Shown: piece after piece, positions 25,485-34,353 of the stretch
How positions within the stretch are numbered: position 1 is the first letter of the stretch
Layout: each line of letters opens with the position of its first letter
Assembly (NCBI GenBank): GCA_019638595.1
Contig: JAHBTJ010000023.1
Coordinates: 1 to 64,000 of the forward strand
DNA: 64,000 nucleotides
From: Chitinophagaceae bacterium
GTDB lineage: Bacteria > Bacteroidota > Bacteroidia > Chitinophagales > Chitinophagaceae
Reading direction: 5' to 3'
Notes under the pieces: generated by a model
Databases searched by the model: none
The model's input: only the letters and a program-made list of their open reading frames with translations
Told to the model about the DNA's origin: nothing
Position numbers and translations under genes: made by a program

Positions 25485-28400
25485 ATGACTAAAACCCGTA
25501 CAATGAAAATCCAGTTTCAACCTGTCAGGAAGTTATTGTTGCTGCTTGTGCTTACAGCAGCAATAATGAGCATATCAGTAAAAATGTATGCACAGGCTAC
25601 TTACGCGGTGCCGGTAAGTATAGGATCTAAATCCTGTGCATCAGGAAAGGGTTTTATTCAATTCAGGTACACATCCAGTGATAAAAAATTAGATACCCTT
25701 TCACCTACCACCTGTAACTTATCTAACCTTGCAAGCCCGGGTTTTGATGAGTATAATGCAGGTATTTCATTCAACCCTAAAGACACCAATCTTTATTATA
25801 CCCGTTATGTAGCTCCTCATACATATGTATGGAGATGGAAACCCGGCGCGGCTTGTCCGCCGGCTACTGCGTTGCTAACGGTTTATTACAATACTTACGT
25901 AATAGGCCTTACGTTCGATTCAGAGGGAAGGGGCTATCAGTTGATTTATACAGGTTCTTACCCTTACGGGCTGGCCTTGCAAAGTGTTGATTTTGTTACC
26001 GGTGTATTAGGCGCTATTGTACCAATTTCTTTGCCTTCGGGACTGAACCCGCTTGCTGGAAACGGTGACTTTATCATTACTCCTACCGGTCAGTTCCTGG
26101 CCATTCTCGATAACAATTACATTACTATCAACTACCAGGACTATGGCGTTGCGCCGTTGCATGCTACTTTGATCAGCAAACTGAGCGGCAATACTATTAT
26201 CGGGTTATCTTATGCCGATGGTAAGCTGGTTGCTTCTGATTATTATGTTTCAGGAGGTAAGTACAGGAGCAACTATTATGAAATAGGAATTGTTGACGGA
26301 ATAAAAACTACCATCACTACCGCTCCCTGCTATTTCAGCACCGATATGACGGATATTAACAGCGCAATTGGTGTTGCGAAATCTCTCTCATCGGTAACAG
26401 CTACAGGTACCGCGGGAACCTATGATATCTGCTATGATATTTATGTGCAAAACTACGGTAATTGGCCATTGTCGAAAGTAAGGTTGAAAGATAATCTGGG
26501 ATCCATTTACGGAACAGGCAACATTTCCAATGTGTCTGTTTCATTAATAGATAACCCGGCTGGAGTGGTGCTGGACCCCACTTTTACAGGTGTGAACAGC
26601 GGAGGGAATGACAGAACGAATTTATTGGTTGATACTCTTTCAAAGTTGCCTGCATCGCCTGCGTCGAAGAATCATTTTACGCTACGGATATGCCTCAGGG
26701 TAAAGAATATAGTAATAGGTAAGGTATACAATAACAACGCGTTCGCCTATGCAGAGGGATACCTGAATGTAAACCTTACCGATAAATCTACCAACGGCGA
26801 TAACCCCGACCTGAACAGCAATGCGAAGCCGGATGATGTGGGCGAAGACCAGCCTACACCTTTTGTGATTTTAACAACTGCGGAAATGCCTCCCTGCGAT
26901 GCCCTGAACAGGATATTGTATATGCAGAACTTTGGTACGGGGAACCCATTGGCAACCACGATACCTGCGGCAACCGGAAGCGCAGGAACAGCCGGTACCG
27001 AATATACCGGAAGCACCAGCCAGCCGCTTGCGGTAGAAACATATACATTAACCAACAACGCTAATAAGGGTAATACCTCCAATTGGATAAGCCTTACAGA
27101 CCATACAACCGGCAGCGGGCGGATGATGGTGCTGAACGCAGACGTAAAAGGCAGCAAGGTATACAGGGATACGATCAATATACCATGCACCAATCTTAAA
27201 TATTCCTTGTTTGCATTTGTATCTAATATTGCCAATTCATCGTACGAAACCTTCTGTAACAATGCGTTTGGCGGGCTTGTACAGCCGAAGCTTATTTTTA
27301 CAGTGCGTAATGCCAGCAACGGTAATATTATTACCAACCTTACAACGCCTGAAATTACCAGCGCAGCCTGGACGCAATACGGGATGAAGTTTGTGATGCC
27401 GGCAGGTGTTACAAAAATTGTAATTGAAATTAACAATGCGGCGGCAGGTGGTTGCGGTAACGACCTGGCTATTGATGATATACAATTCGGGTTGTGCGAT
27501 CCAACGCCAACGGTTATGGTTAATTCAACAGCAGGCTGTACAGCAGGCACTACTACCTTTAGTGCAGAGCTGAACGACCCGACTGTTATTTCCGGCACGC
27601 TGGATTACCAGTGGCAGGTAAGTACTAATAACAGTACCTGGACCAATATATCGGGTGCTAACAATGTTACCTATACTATAAGCCCGTTAACGGCCTCCGA
27701 CATTGGAAAGTATTACCGTGTAATAGTTGCCGCTGCCGGTAATATTAATAATACGAACTGCCGGTACATATCTACCAGCTTCCGGCTTACTGCAAAAACT
27801 TCGTCCACCGCGCCAACAGGCATTACGGCGAACCCTGCATTCACTACCTGCCCGGGTAATCCCGTTACTTTAACGGTACAGGGAGGCTCATTGGGTACCA
27901 ATGCCGTGTGGAGATGGTATACGGGAAGTTGTGGCGGCACGTTGATCGGAACCGGTGCGTCTGTTATTGTATCTCCTTCATCAACCACTACTTACTATGT
28001 ACGTGCAGAAGGAGATTGTAACACTACTACCTGTGCGCAGGCTACCGTAACTGTTTCGCCTTGCGTAATTCTGCCTATAGATTTCCTACAGTTTACCGCT
28101 GTGCAGCGGGCCGCGTCAATTGATCTCAACTGGCGGATTGTTACAACAGAGCAGGTAAGCCATTTTGAGGTAGAGCGGTCAACAGATGGTATTAATTTTG
28201 GGAAAGTAGGCGAAGTAAGAAAACAGGTACCACGTAATGAGGCGGCAACCTTTAATTATGCAGATGCTGCTTTGAACGTGAATACCGATATACTGTATTA
28301 CAGGATATGTGTAGTAAGCAAAGATGGCGTACGCAGCTACAGTAATGTGTTGACAGTAAGGCTGTCTAACCGGGTCAATGAAAAATTAAAGATCAGTCCC

Positions 28401-28634
28401 AACCCGGCATCCACTTCCGTTCAACTCAGCTTTAACACAACAGTGCGTGGAATGGTAGAGTATCAGTTGCTTGATATGACCGGTAAGGTAGTGCTTCGTA
28501 AACAGCATATGGCCGAAGCCGGGCAAAACAATATTACGGTAACAGATATCGGCAGGTTAAGTGAAGGTGTTTATACCCTGGTATTGCGCCTGGGCGACAG
28601 GTGGGAGCATGAAAGGCTGGTGATCAAAAAATAA
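25485..28634 (+). CDS. Large secreted protein with Ig-like domain and type IX secretion sorting domain
   Basis: The 1049-residue protein has a signal peptide ending near KMYAQ; a second ATG at 25503 would also precede it. A large N-terminal beta-propeller-like or adhesin region follows. A DUF11-like segment (YDICYDIYVQNYGNWPLSKVRLKDNL) and a segment with paired Cys come next. An Ig-like fold carries DYQWQVSTNNSTWTNISGANN and LTASDIGKYYRVIV. The end is a typical T9SS type A domain: LKISPNPASTSVQLSF, QLLDMTGKVV, LSEGVYTLVLRLGDRWEHERLVIKK. It is probably attached to or released from the cell surface. Ligand unknown. Confidence 0.88.
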   Translation: MTKTRTMKIQFQPVRKLLLLLVLTAAIMSISVKMYAQATYAVPVSIGSKSCASGKGFIQFRYTSSDKKLDTLSPTTCNLSNLASPGFDEYNAGISFNPKDTNLYYTRYVAPHTYVWRWKPGAACPPATALLTVYYNTYVIGLTFDSEGRGYQLIYTGSYPYGLALQSVDFVTGVLGAIVPISLPSGLNPLAGNGDFIITPTGQFLAILDNNYITINYQDYGVAPLHATLISKLSGNTIIGLSYADGKLVASDYYVSGGKYRSNYYEIGIVDGIKTTITTAPCYFSTDMTDINSAIGVAKSLSSVTATGTAGTYDICYDIYVQNYGNWPLSKVRLKDNLGSIYGTGNISNVSVSLIDNPAGVVLDPTFTGVNSGGNDRTNLLVDTLSKLPASPASKNHFTLRICLRVKNIVIGKVYNNNAFAYAEGYLNVNLTDKSTNGDNPDLNSNAKPDDVGEDQPTPFVILTTAEMPPCDALNRILYMQNFGTGNPLATTIPAATGSAGTAGTEYTGSTSQPLAVETYTLTNNANKGNTSNWISLTDHTTGSGRMMVLNADVKGSKVYRDTINIPCTNLKYSLFAFVSNIANSSYETFCNNAFGGLVQPKLIFTVRNASNGNIITNLTTPEITSAAWTQYGMKFVMPAGVTKIVIEINNAAAGGCGNDLAIDDIQFGLCDPTPTVMVNSTAGCTAGTTTFSAELNDPTVISGTLDYQWQVSTNNSTWTNISGANNVTYTISPLTASDIGKYYRVIVAAAGNINNTNCRYISTSFRLTAKTSSTAPTGITANPAFTTCPGNPVTLTVQGGSLGTNAVWRWYTGSCGGTLIGTGASVIVSPSSTTTYYVRAEGDCNTTTCAQATVTVSPCVILPIDFLQFTAVQRAASIDLNWRIVTTEQVSHFEVERSTDGINFGKVGEVRKQVPRNEAATFNYADAALNVNTDILYYRICVVSKDGVRSYSNVLTVRLSNRVNEKLKISPNPASTSVQLSFNTTVRGMVEYQLLDMTGKVVLRKQHMAEAGQNNITVTDIGRLSEGVYTLVLRLGDRWEHERLVIKK

Positions 28635-28652
28635 TTACAAGGCAGAGAATGA

Positions 28653-28677
28653 TGGATTTGAAATTTGAGATTGTCAG
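28653..28677 (+). repeat. Short GATTTGAAATTTGAGATTG word run
   Basis: A short run of the GATTTGAAATTTG vocabulary sits between the T9SS gene and the transposase fragment. It matches words at 14366 and, in reverse complement, at 45220. Confidence 0.5.
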
Positions 28678-28770
28678 TCTATATGAAAAAGGTTTCGGAG
28701 CAGCAGCAGTCGAAAAGATTGCTCTTTACGCTGCAAAGTAGAAATTTGTAGAAACTAAAATCATTTTACA

Positions 28771-28983
28771 ATGAAACAACAAACTTCTGCCGCAACCGAA
28801 ACCGGCAACAAAGGTAAGCAACAACATTATGCAGGAAGCGTAATTTATGTAGGAATTGATGTTCACAAAAAAGACTGGCAGGTAGCAGCTGTTTATGAAG
28901 GTATGACCTTAGGTAATCACCGTATGGGAGCCGGGGCTGAAGGGCTGATTGCTCATTTAAGGAAGCGTTACCCCGGGGCCAGC
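28771..28983 (+). pseudogene. IS110-family transposase, truncated N-terminal fragment
   Basis: The first roughly 70 residues contain VIYVGIDVHKKDWQVAAVYEG and AEGLIAHLRKRYPGA, the RuvC-like N-terminal domain of IS110 DEDD transposases with its first catalytic Asp in GIDVHK. Full-length enzymes have about 300-400 residues; here homology stops near 28983. There the sequence switches to AGCTATCAGCCGTCAGCC word repeats and then to the antisense of pepP. The frame stays open to 29115 by chance. The serine-type C-terminal domain is absent, so the element is dead. Confidence 0.8.
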
Positions 28984-29003
28984 TATCAGCCGTCAGCCGC
29001 TAT
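28980..29003. repeat. AGCTATCAGCCGTCAGCC word run over the pepP stop codon
   Basis: The run CAGCTATCAGCCGTCAGCCG separates the broken transposase from pepP. The TCA at 28986-28988, read on the minus strand, is the pepP stop codon, so the last codons of pepP are written in repeat sequence. Confidence 0.65.
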
Positions 29004-30377
29004 GGTTTCTATATCCGCGGTGGTTTTAACGAGTGGCTCTCCCAGGATGCGCTTACCCGTTGCTGTAATGAGCACATCTTCCTCTACCCGTATACCGCCC
29101 ATATTTTTATATTGATCCAGCTTATCATAGCAAATAAAATTTGTATGCAGTCCTTTGGCCTGCCATTCATCTGAAAGCAGGTGATTGAAATAAATGCCCG
29201 GTTCCACGGTCAATACAAAGCCTTCTTCCAGTGCTCTTCCCAGCCGGAGTGATTTTAATCCAAACCGGGTGCTTTTGGTCAATGTTTCGGTATAGCCAAC
29301 ATATTTCTCTCCCAGGTTTTCCATATCATGCGTGTCTAACCCTAACATATGGCCCAGCCCGCAGGGAAAAAATACAGCGTGCGCTCCTTCCTGTACGGCT
29401 GTTTCCGTATCGCCTTTCATAATGCCGAGCATCTTTAGTCCCTCTGCTATTTTACGGCAGGCCAGCAGATGAACGTCTTTGTATAATACACCCGGCTGCA
29501 ATGCCCCGAGTGCAGCTTCATGCGCAGATAGCACGATATCGTATATTTCTTTTTGCTGCATAGTGAATTTTCCACTTACGGGGAATGTGCGGGTTACATC
29601 GCCGGCATAATGCATAGCCGTTTCCGCACCGCAGTCGCAAAGCAATAGCTGCCCGTCATGCACCACATTGTTTCCATAATGGTTGTGCAGTATCTGCCCG
29701 TTTATCGTAAGAATGGTAGGAAAAGAAAGATCACCGCCTGCACTGATGGCAAGCCCCTGTAGCCTGCCTGCGATCTCCGTTTCGTTAGCGCCTGCCCTGC
29801 CGGCTTGCATTGCCAGTAACTGCATGGCATTGGTGGTGTTTACCGCCCTTTCAATCTGTGCAGTTTCTTCTTCCGTTTTAACAGAACGCTGGGCTACAAC
29901 AGCGCGGATAAAAGGGACGGACGTTCTAAGCGCAACGGCTTCTAACGGAATTTGCAGCCACTCGCCCAAGTGCATTGTTTGTTCGGGCCGGTAAGGTGGC
30001 AAATAATGTATCTGCCTGTTGGCTGTCAACGCGCGCTTCAGCCAGGGATCTATATTTTCCAGGGGCTCCACTGTTGCTATCCCGGCATCATCTGCCATTT
30101 CTCTTACAGACTTCCGGTGTCCTGTCCACACAATGTCTTCTACGGTAAGCTCATCTCCAAACAATATTTCCCAGTCATGATCTATATCAATAACACTGAT
30201 GATGTCGGGAATATCCAGCCCGGTAAAATATAAAAAAGTGCTGTCCTGGCGGAAAGGATAGAAATTGTGCAGGTAGTTCATGCTGCTCTCTTTGTTGCCG
30301 GGCAGCAGAATAACACCGGTTTTTAACTGGTGTTTCAGCTTTTCCCTGCGTTGTGTATACACAGCGGTAGTAAACAT
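28986..30377 (-). CDS. pepP: Xaa-Pro aminopeptidase (M24B)
   Basis: This metallopeptidase removes N-terminal residues before proline. The 463-residue protein has the N-terminal creatinase-like domain (residues 1-165) and the pita-bread domain with the dinuclear metal ligands visible: two Asp in LLCDCGAETAMHYAGDVTRTF, His in GLGHMLGLDTHD, Glu in VLTVEPGIYF and Glu in GGIRVEEDVLIT. The last residues after GKRILGEPLVKTTADIE appear to be encoded partly by intergenic repeat sequence, so the original C-terminus may be altered. It is downstream of sdaA on the same strand. Confidence 0.93.
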   Translation of the reverse strand: MFTTAVYTQRREKLKHQLKTGVILLPGNKESSMNYLHNFYPFRQDSTFLYFTGLDIPDIISVIDIDHDWEILFGDELTVEDIVWTGHRKSVREMADDAGIATVEPLENIDPWLKRALTANRQIHYLPPYRPEQTMHLGEWLQIPLEAVALRTSVPFIRAVVAQRSVKTEEETAQIERAVNTTNAMQLLAMQAGRAGANETEIAGRLQGLAISAGGDLSFPTILTINGQILHNHYGNNVVHDGQLLLCDCGAETAMHYAGDVTRTFPVSGKFTMQQKEIYDIVLSAHEAALGALQPGVLYKDVHLLACRKIAEGLKMLGIMKGDTETAVQEGAHAVFFPCGLGHMLGLDTHDMENLGEKYVGYTETLTKSTRFGLKSLRLGRALEEGFVLTVEPGIYFNHLLSDEWQAKGLHTNFICYDKLDQYKNMGGIRVEEDVLITATGKRILGEPLVKTTADIETIAADG

Positions 30378-30421
30378 GGTTAATAGTAGTTCATCAATTG
30401 TTATCTAATCTATGATGGTCA

Positions 30422-31996
30422 TTAACAGCTTTTAAAAAACTGCGGCGTGGCATTTAATTTTTCTTCCAATGCTTTTGCCGCTTTGGTAACGGACAGTCCG
30501 CCTAAATTGGTACAGCGTAAAGTATGGGGTATGCTATGTCCTACTTTGTCCATGGCATCAATCACTTCGTCCAGCGGTATTAAATGGTTGTAATCTGCCA
30601 GGGCCATATTAGCGCACGAAAGCGCATTGGTGGCAGCCATTACGTTCTTGCCTAAACACGGCGCTTCTACCCTGTTGGCTATAGGATCGCAGATCATGCC
30701 CAGTGAATTTTGTAAGGCCACGGATGCGGCCGCAATGGATTGATGTAAGCTTCCTCCCGCAAGATAAGTAATGGCAGCCGCCGCCATTCCCGACCCGGAA
30801 CCACATTCTGCCTGGCATCCTCCCACCTCTGCAGCAAAAGTGGCATGAGCGGCAATAAACACACCAATAACAGCAGCAGCCATCATGGCTTTTACTACCT
30901 CATCTTCCTTTATTTTCATGGCGTCTCCCACACCAATCACAGCCCCGGGCAGCGCACCGCAGGAACCGGCGGTGGGCGCTGCCACAATTACGCCCATGGA
31001 ACTTTTAACTTCCATCATAGCAGATACATACATGATGATGGTATTCAGCGCCTCACCTTCCACCAGCTTCTTTTTTGCTTTTTTTTCTTTGAACTGAACC
31101 GACTGTGCCCCTAAGATGCGGTCGTCATACTGTGTGCCTTGTAAACCACTGTAAATGGAGCTGCGCATGATCTGAACGATCCCGCGCATTTTGTCCATCA
31201 CTTCCTCATGACCAATATTGCCTCTTGCGGCTTCATAATGAACTGCGAGTTGCCATAATTCCAGGTTCTTGCCTTCGTTGTATGCCATCATCTCTTCACA
31301 GGTAATAAAAGGAACGGACATGTTGGGAGAAGACAATACAGGTAATACGGGATGTATCCTTTTTATACAACACACGTTGGGCAGTTGCATCCATTCCTGC
31401 AGTAACGAATCGGAGGGAAAGCGCTGGGACTTTATTTCAAAGAACGGAACAGCCCCTTCATGAAAGATCACGGTACCGGATGTAAATGAGGAAGACAAAA
31501 AATTTCCAATATCTGCCGCTGCTTCCACGTATACCAGGGTTTCAAAATAATCGCCGGCCATTGATACTTTTGCCCCGTCTATTTCTATTATTTCAATCAT
31601 CCCGCCACCCGTGGAAATAGCTGTCAGCGAACGGGACTCTTCATTGTTATGCAGTGTGATCTTATAGGTGTTGGGATGACGGGCAGCAATAGCTGCTATC
31701 ACGATATCCACATGGATCCCTGCCATTTCAATATACCGTTCCGCCTCCGGCAGCCGCTCGTCATACGCTTCCCATCCCAGGAAGCCTCCAAACAATCCCA
31801 TGTCCGACCCCTGGCTTTTATGGGTAGTAGCCAGTGAACCGTCAGGATCAAATTCAACCAGGATATTTTTTATCACACCTCCCATTAAGTCACGGCCTAT
31901 TCTTCCAATGCGCAAGGATGCCGCACAGTGTGAGCTGGAAGGGCCCCGCATTACAGGTCCCATGACGTCATTAAATATGCTGGGATAGGTTTCCAT
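30422..31996 (-). CDS. sdaA: L-serine ammonia-lyase, iron-sulfur type, single chain
   Basis: The enzyme deaminates L-serine to pyruvate. The 524-residue protein joins the beta (residues 1 to about 190) and alpha parts in one chain. Cluster-associated cysteines appear in TAGSCGALPGAVIGVGD, VGGCQAECGSGSGMAAAA and CDPIANRVEAPCLGKN. The protein ends in Cys (PQFFKSC). In the Legionella enzyme of this type the C-terminal Cys reaches into the active site and caps the [4Fe-4S] cluster, so the terminal Cys here is probably functional. pepP follows 44 bases downstream. Confidence 0.95.
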   Translation of the reverse strand: METYPSIFNDVMGPVMRGPSSSHCAASLRIGRIGRDLMGGVIKNILVEFDPDGSLATTHKSQGSDMGLFGGFLGWEAYDERLPEAERYIEMAGIHVDIVIAAIAARHPNTYKITLHNNEESRSLTAISTGGGMIEIIEIDGAKVSMAGDYFETLVYVEAAADIGNFLSSSFTSGTVIFHEGAVPFFEIKSQRFPSDSLLQEWMQLPNVCCIKRIHPVLPVLSSPNMSVPFITCEEMMAYNEGKNLELWQLAVHYEAARGNIGHEEVMDKMRGIVQIMRSSIYSGLQGTQYDDRILGAQSVQFKEKKAKKKLVEGEALNTIIMYVSAMMEVKSSMGVIVAAPTAGSCGALPGAVIGVGDAMKIKEDEVVKAMMAAAVIGVFIAAHATFAAEVGGCQAECGSGSGMAAAAITYLAGGSLHQSIAAASVALQNSLGMICDPIANRVEAPCLGKNVMAATNALSCANMALADYNHLIPLDEVIDAMDKVGHSIPHTLRCTNLGGLSVTKAAKALEEKLNATPQFFKSC

Positions 31997-32103
31997 ATAC
32001 GTGCTTTATATAGTGAAAATACTGCCTATTATTCAGAATTTCAATTAGCAGGCAGGGCTAAGCCGGATACAGCCGGGTAGCGTATAGCACGACTCACCCC
32101 GTC

Positions 32104-34350
32104 CTACAGGTTCTCCTTTAAAAATTTAAACATGGTCCTTCTCAGGTGCAGCGATGTATTCTTCCTTTCGTTAATACTATGGGAACGCATGGGGTACGAC
32201 ATCATGCTGAACAGCTTATTGTTCTGTATCAGTTTATCGGCCAACATTTCAAAACTTTGATAATGCACATTATCATCTCCCGTACCATGAATGATCATCA
32301 GGTTGCCTTTTAAGTTGGCCGCATGCGTTATGGGAGATCCTTCCCTGTAGCCTTCTACATTATCATCGGGCAGTCCCATATACCGTTCCTGGTAAGTGGC
32401 ATCGTACAACCGCTGATCCGACACAAAAGCCAACGCAATACCGGTTTTATACATGCCGGGATACCGGAACATGCAATTCAGGGTCATTTGTCCGCCACCG
32501 CTCCAGCCCCATATTCCAATTCTGCCGCTATCAATAAAAGGGTATTGCTGCAAAATTACCCGGGCTGCCGCGTACTGGTCTTTAGCGGCAAGTATACCGA
32601 TCTGGCGGTAAATGGATTTCCTCCATTCGCGCCCCCGGGGCACGTTGGTTCCCCTGTTATCAATACTCATCACCACATATCCCTGCTGTGCCAGAAAATG
32701 ATGCCACAGATCACCGCCCTGCCAGCTATCCTGTACCGTGGAAGCGGCAGGCTCGCCATATACATAGATCAGCAGCGGATATTTTTTGGAAGGATCGAAC
32801 CCCGGTGGTTTTATTATCCAGGCATCCATCTCCACTTCCGGCGTTTTAATTTTTACAAACTCTTTAGGCGTCAAGGATAATTTTGATACCGCTTCTTTCA
32901 GTGCCGTATTTTCCTGCAAAGACCTGATGGTTTTGTGCCCCTGCAACTGTATTAAAGCAATTTGCGGAGGCGTGCCGGCACTTTGATAAGTATGAATGGC
33001 CCACCTGGCATCTGCGCTCATTTGATAGCTATGCTGCCCACCTGCTCCTGCAGGTGTTACTCTTTCGGCATTTCCTTTTCCATTCAACCGGCTCCGGTAT
33101 AAAAAGCGCTGTGTATAATTATGGGGAGAAGCTATGTAATATACAAAACCACTTTTAGGATCAATGCAGCTAATGCTTACTACATCCAATTGTTCTTTAA
33201 TGATCGGTTCTGCTTTTGTCCCGTCCCTCGACACTTTATAAAGTTTGGTCCACCCATCTTTCTCGCTTGTCCAGGTAAATGCTTTTTCATTGTCAAGCCA
33301 CATGATATTATCATGCAGGTTCAGAAATGCATCATCTTTATCAGTGAGTATATTTTTCAACTGCATGGAAGTGATATCTGCTACCCAAACACGATTGGTG
33401 TTCTGCAGCCTGTTCAACTGCTGGATCATTACTTCACTTGATTTTGGAATAAAATCCATACGGGCGATGTAATTATTGCGCGGATCACCGGGTATATCAA
33501 ACCATCGCGTGGCGCCTCCCGTTGCGGCTGCTACGCCCACTTTAACCGCAGATAAGCTGGTGCCTACTTTAGGGTAAGGCAACGAGATAGGTTGGGAATA
33601 GATCGAGTCAATATTATTGATCATGTAAAAGACGCCGGTACCTTTCGTGTCCGACTGCCAGTAGGCGATATGATTGCCATCAGGGCTCCACCGGAACCCG
33701 TCCCTGCAATCAAGCTCTTCTTCGTATACCCAGTCAAAGGTGCCGTTAATGATATGATCGCTGCCGTCATTTGTTACCGGGGTAATTATCCCTGACGAAA
33801 GCTGTTCCACATAGATATTGTTCCTGCTGACAAATGCCACCCTGGTGGCATCCGGGGAAAATTTGGCAAACATCATCGTAGCTTCTTCCAGTGACTTTCC
33901 CAGTTGCTGTAACGCTCCGGTTGCTACATGCAGCACCCAATAATCTCCCCTGGTGTGATAGCGCCACACTTTACGGGTATTGGTAAAAATGAGCAAAAGC
34001 TGATTGTCTTCCGACCATGTATAATTTTGTATAGAAAGAGGCAGGGCTGCGCCTTGCGGTATCAACTGCCGGGCATTGACCAATACGGTTCTTTGCCCTG
34101 ATTGTGCATCGTATTTTACAATATCGGTACCTCCAGACGTTTCATTTCTTTCAAGTGTAGAATAGCCTTTATTATCTTTCATCCAGCGTACCGGTCCAAA
34201 GCCGGCAACATCATATTTATTGCTGTTGTAAATGTCCTCCAGCGTAAGACTGCCTGTATATTGTCCCTTTACAGAGAGAGATAGCAGCACTATTGGCAAA
34301 AAGGCCAGTAAGCGTATTCTGCCTAAAAATGATTTCATGATCCGCTTCAT
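32104..34350 (-). CDS. S9 family peptidase (dipeptidyl-peptidase IV-like)
   Basis: The 748-residue secreted protein has a signal peptide (LLAFLPIVLLSLSVKGQ), an eight-bladed propeller domain and a C-terminal alpha/beta-hydrolase domain. The catalytic Ser is in GIWGWSGGGQM, Asp in IHGTGDDNVHYQ, and His in MRSHSINERKN. The double Glu of DPP-IV that binds the substrate amino end is visible in WVYEEELDCRDGF. It cleaves dipeptides, typically after Pro or Ala. It lies three bases after the GH95 stop codon, so it is almost surely co-transcribed with that gene, an unusual partner for a glycosidase. Confidence 0.93.
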   Translation of the reverse strand: MKRIMKSFLGRIRLLAFLPIVLLSLSVKGQYTGSLTLEDIYNSNKYDVAGFGPVRWMKDNKGYSTLERNETSGGTDIVKYDAQSGQRTVLVNARQLIPQGAALPLSIQNYTWSEDNQLLLIFTNTRKVWRYHTRGDYWVLHVATGALQQLGKSLEEATMMFAKFSPDATRVAFVSRNNIYVEQLSSGIITPVTNDGSDHIINGTFDWVYEEELDCRDGFRWSPDGNHIAYWQSDTKGTGVFYMINNIDSIYSQPISLPYPKVGTSLSAVKVGVAAATGGATRWFDIPGDPRNNYIARMDFIPKSSEVMIQQLNRLQNTNRVWVADITSMQLKNILTDKDDAFLNLHDNIMWLDNEKAFTWTSEKDGWTKLYKVSRDGTKAEPIIKEQLDVVSISCIDPKSGFVYYIASPHNYTQRFLYRSRLNGKGNAERVTPAGAGGQHSYQMSADARWAIHTYQSAGTPPQIALIQLQGHKTIRSLQENTALKEAVSKLSLTPKEFVKIKTPEVEMDAWIIKPPGFDPSKKYPLLIYVYGEPAASTVQDSWQGGDLWHHFLAQQGYVVMSIDNRGTNVPRGREWRKSIYRQIGILAAKDQYAAARVILQQYPFIDSGRIGIWGWSGGGQMTLNCMFRYPGMYKTGIALAFVSDQRLYDATYQERYMGLPDDNVEGYREGSPITHAANLKGNLMIIHGTGDDNVHYQSFEMLADKLIQNNKLFSMMSYPMRSHSINERKNTSLHLRRTMFKFLKENL

Positions 34351-34353
34351 ATC

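Noticed and set aside
26747-27598. 283-residue open frame antisense to the T9SS protein gene
   Set aside because: It lies wholly inside a well-supported gene on the other strand; its composition is that of an antisense shadow.
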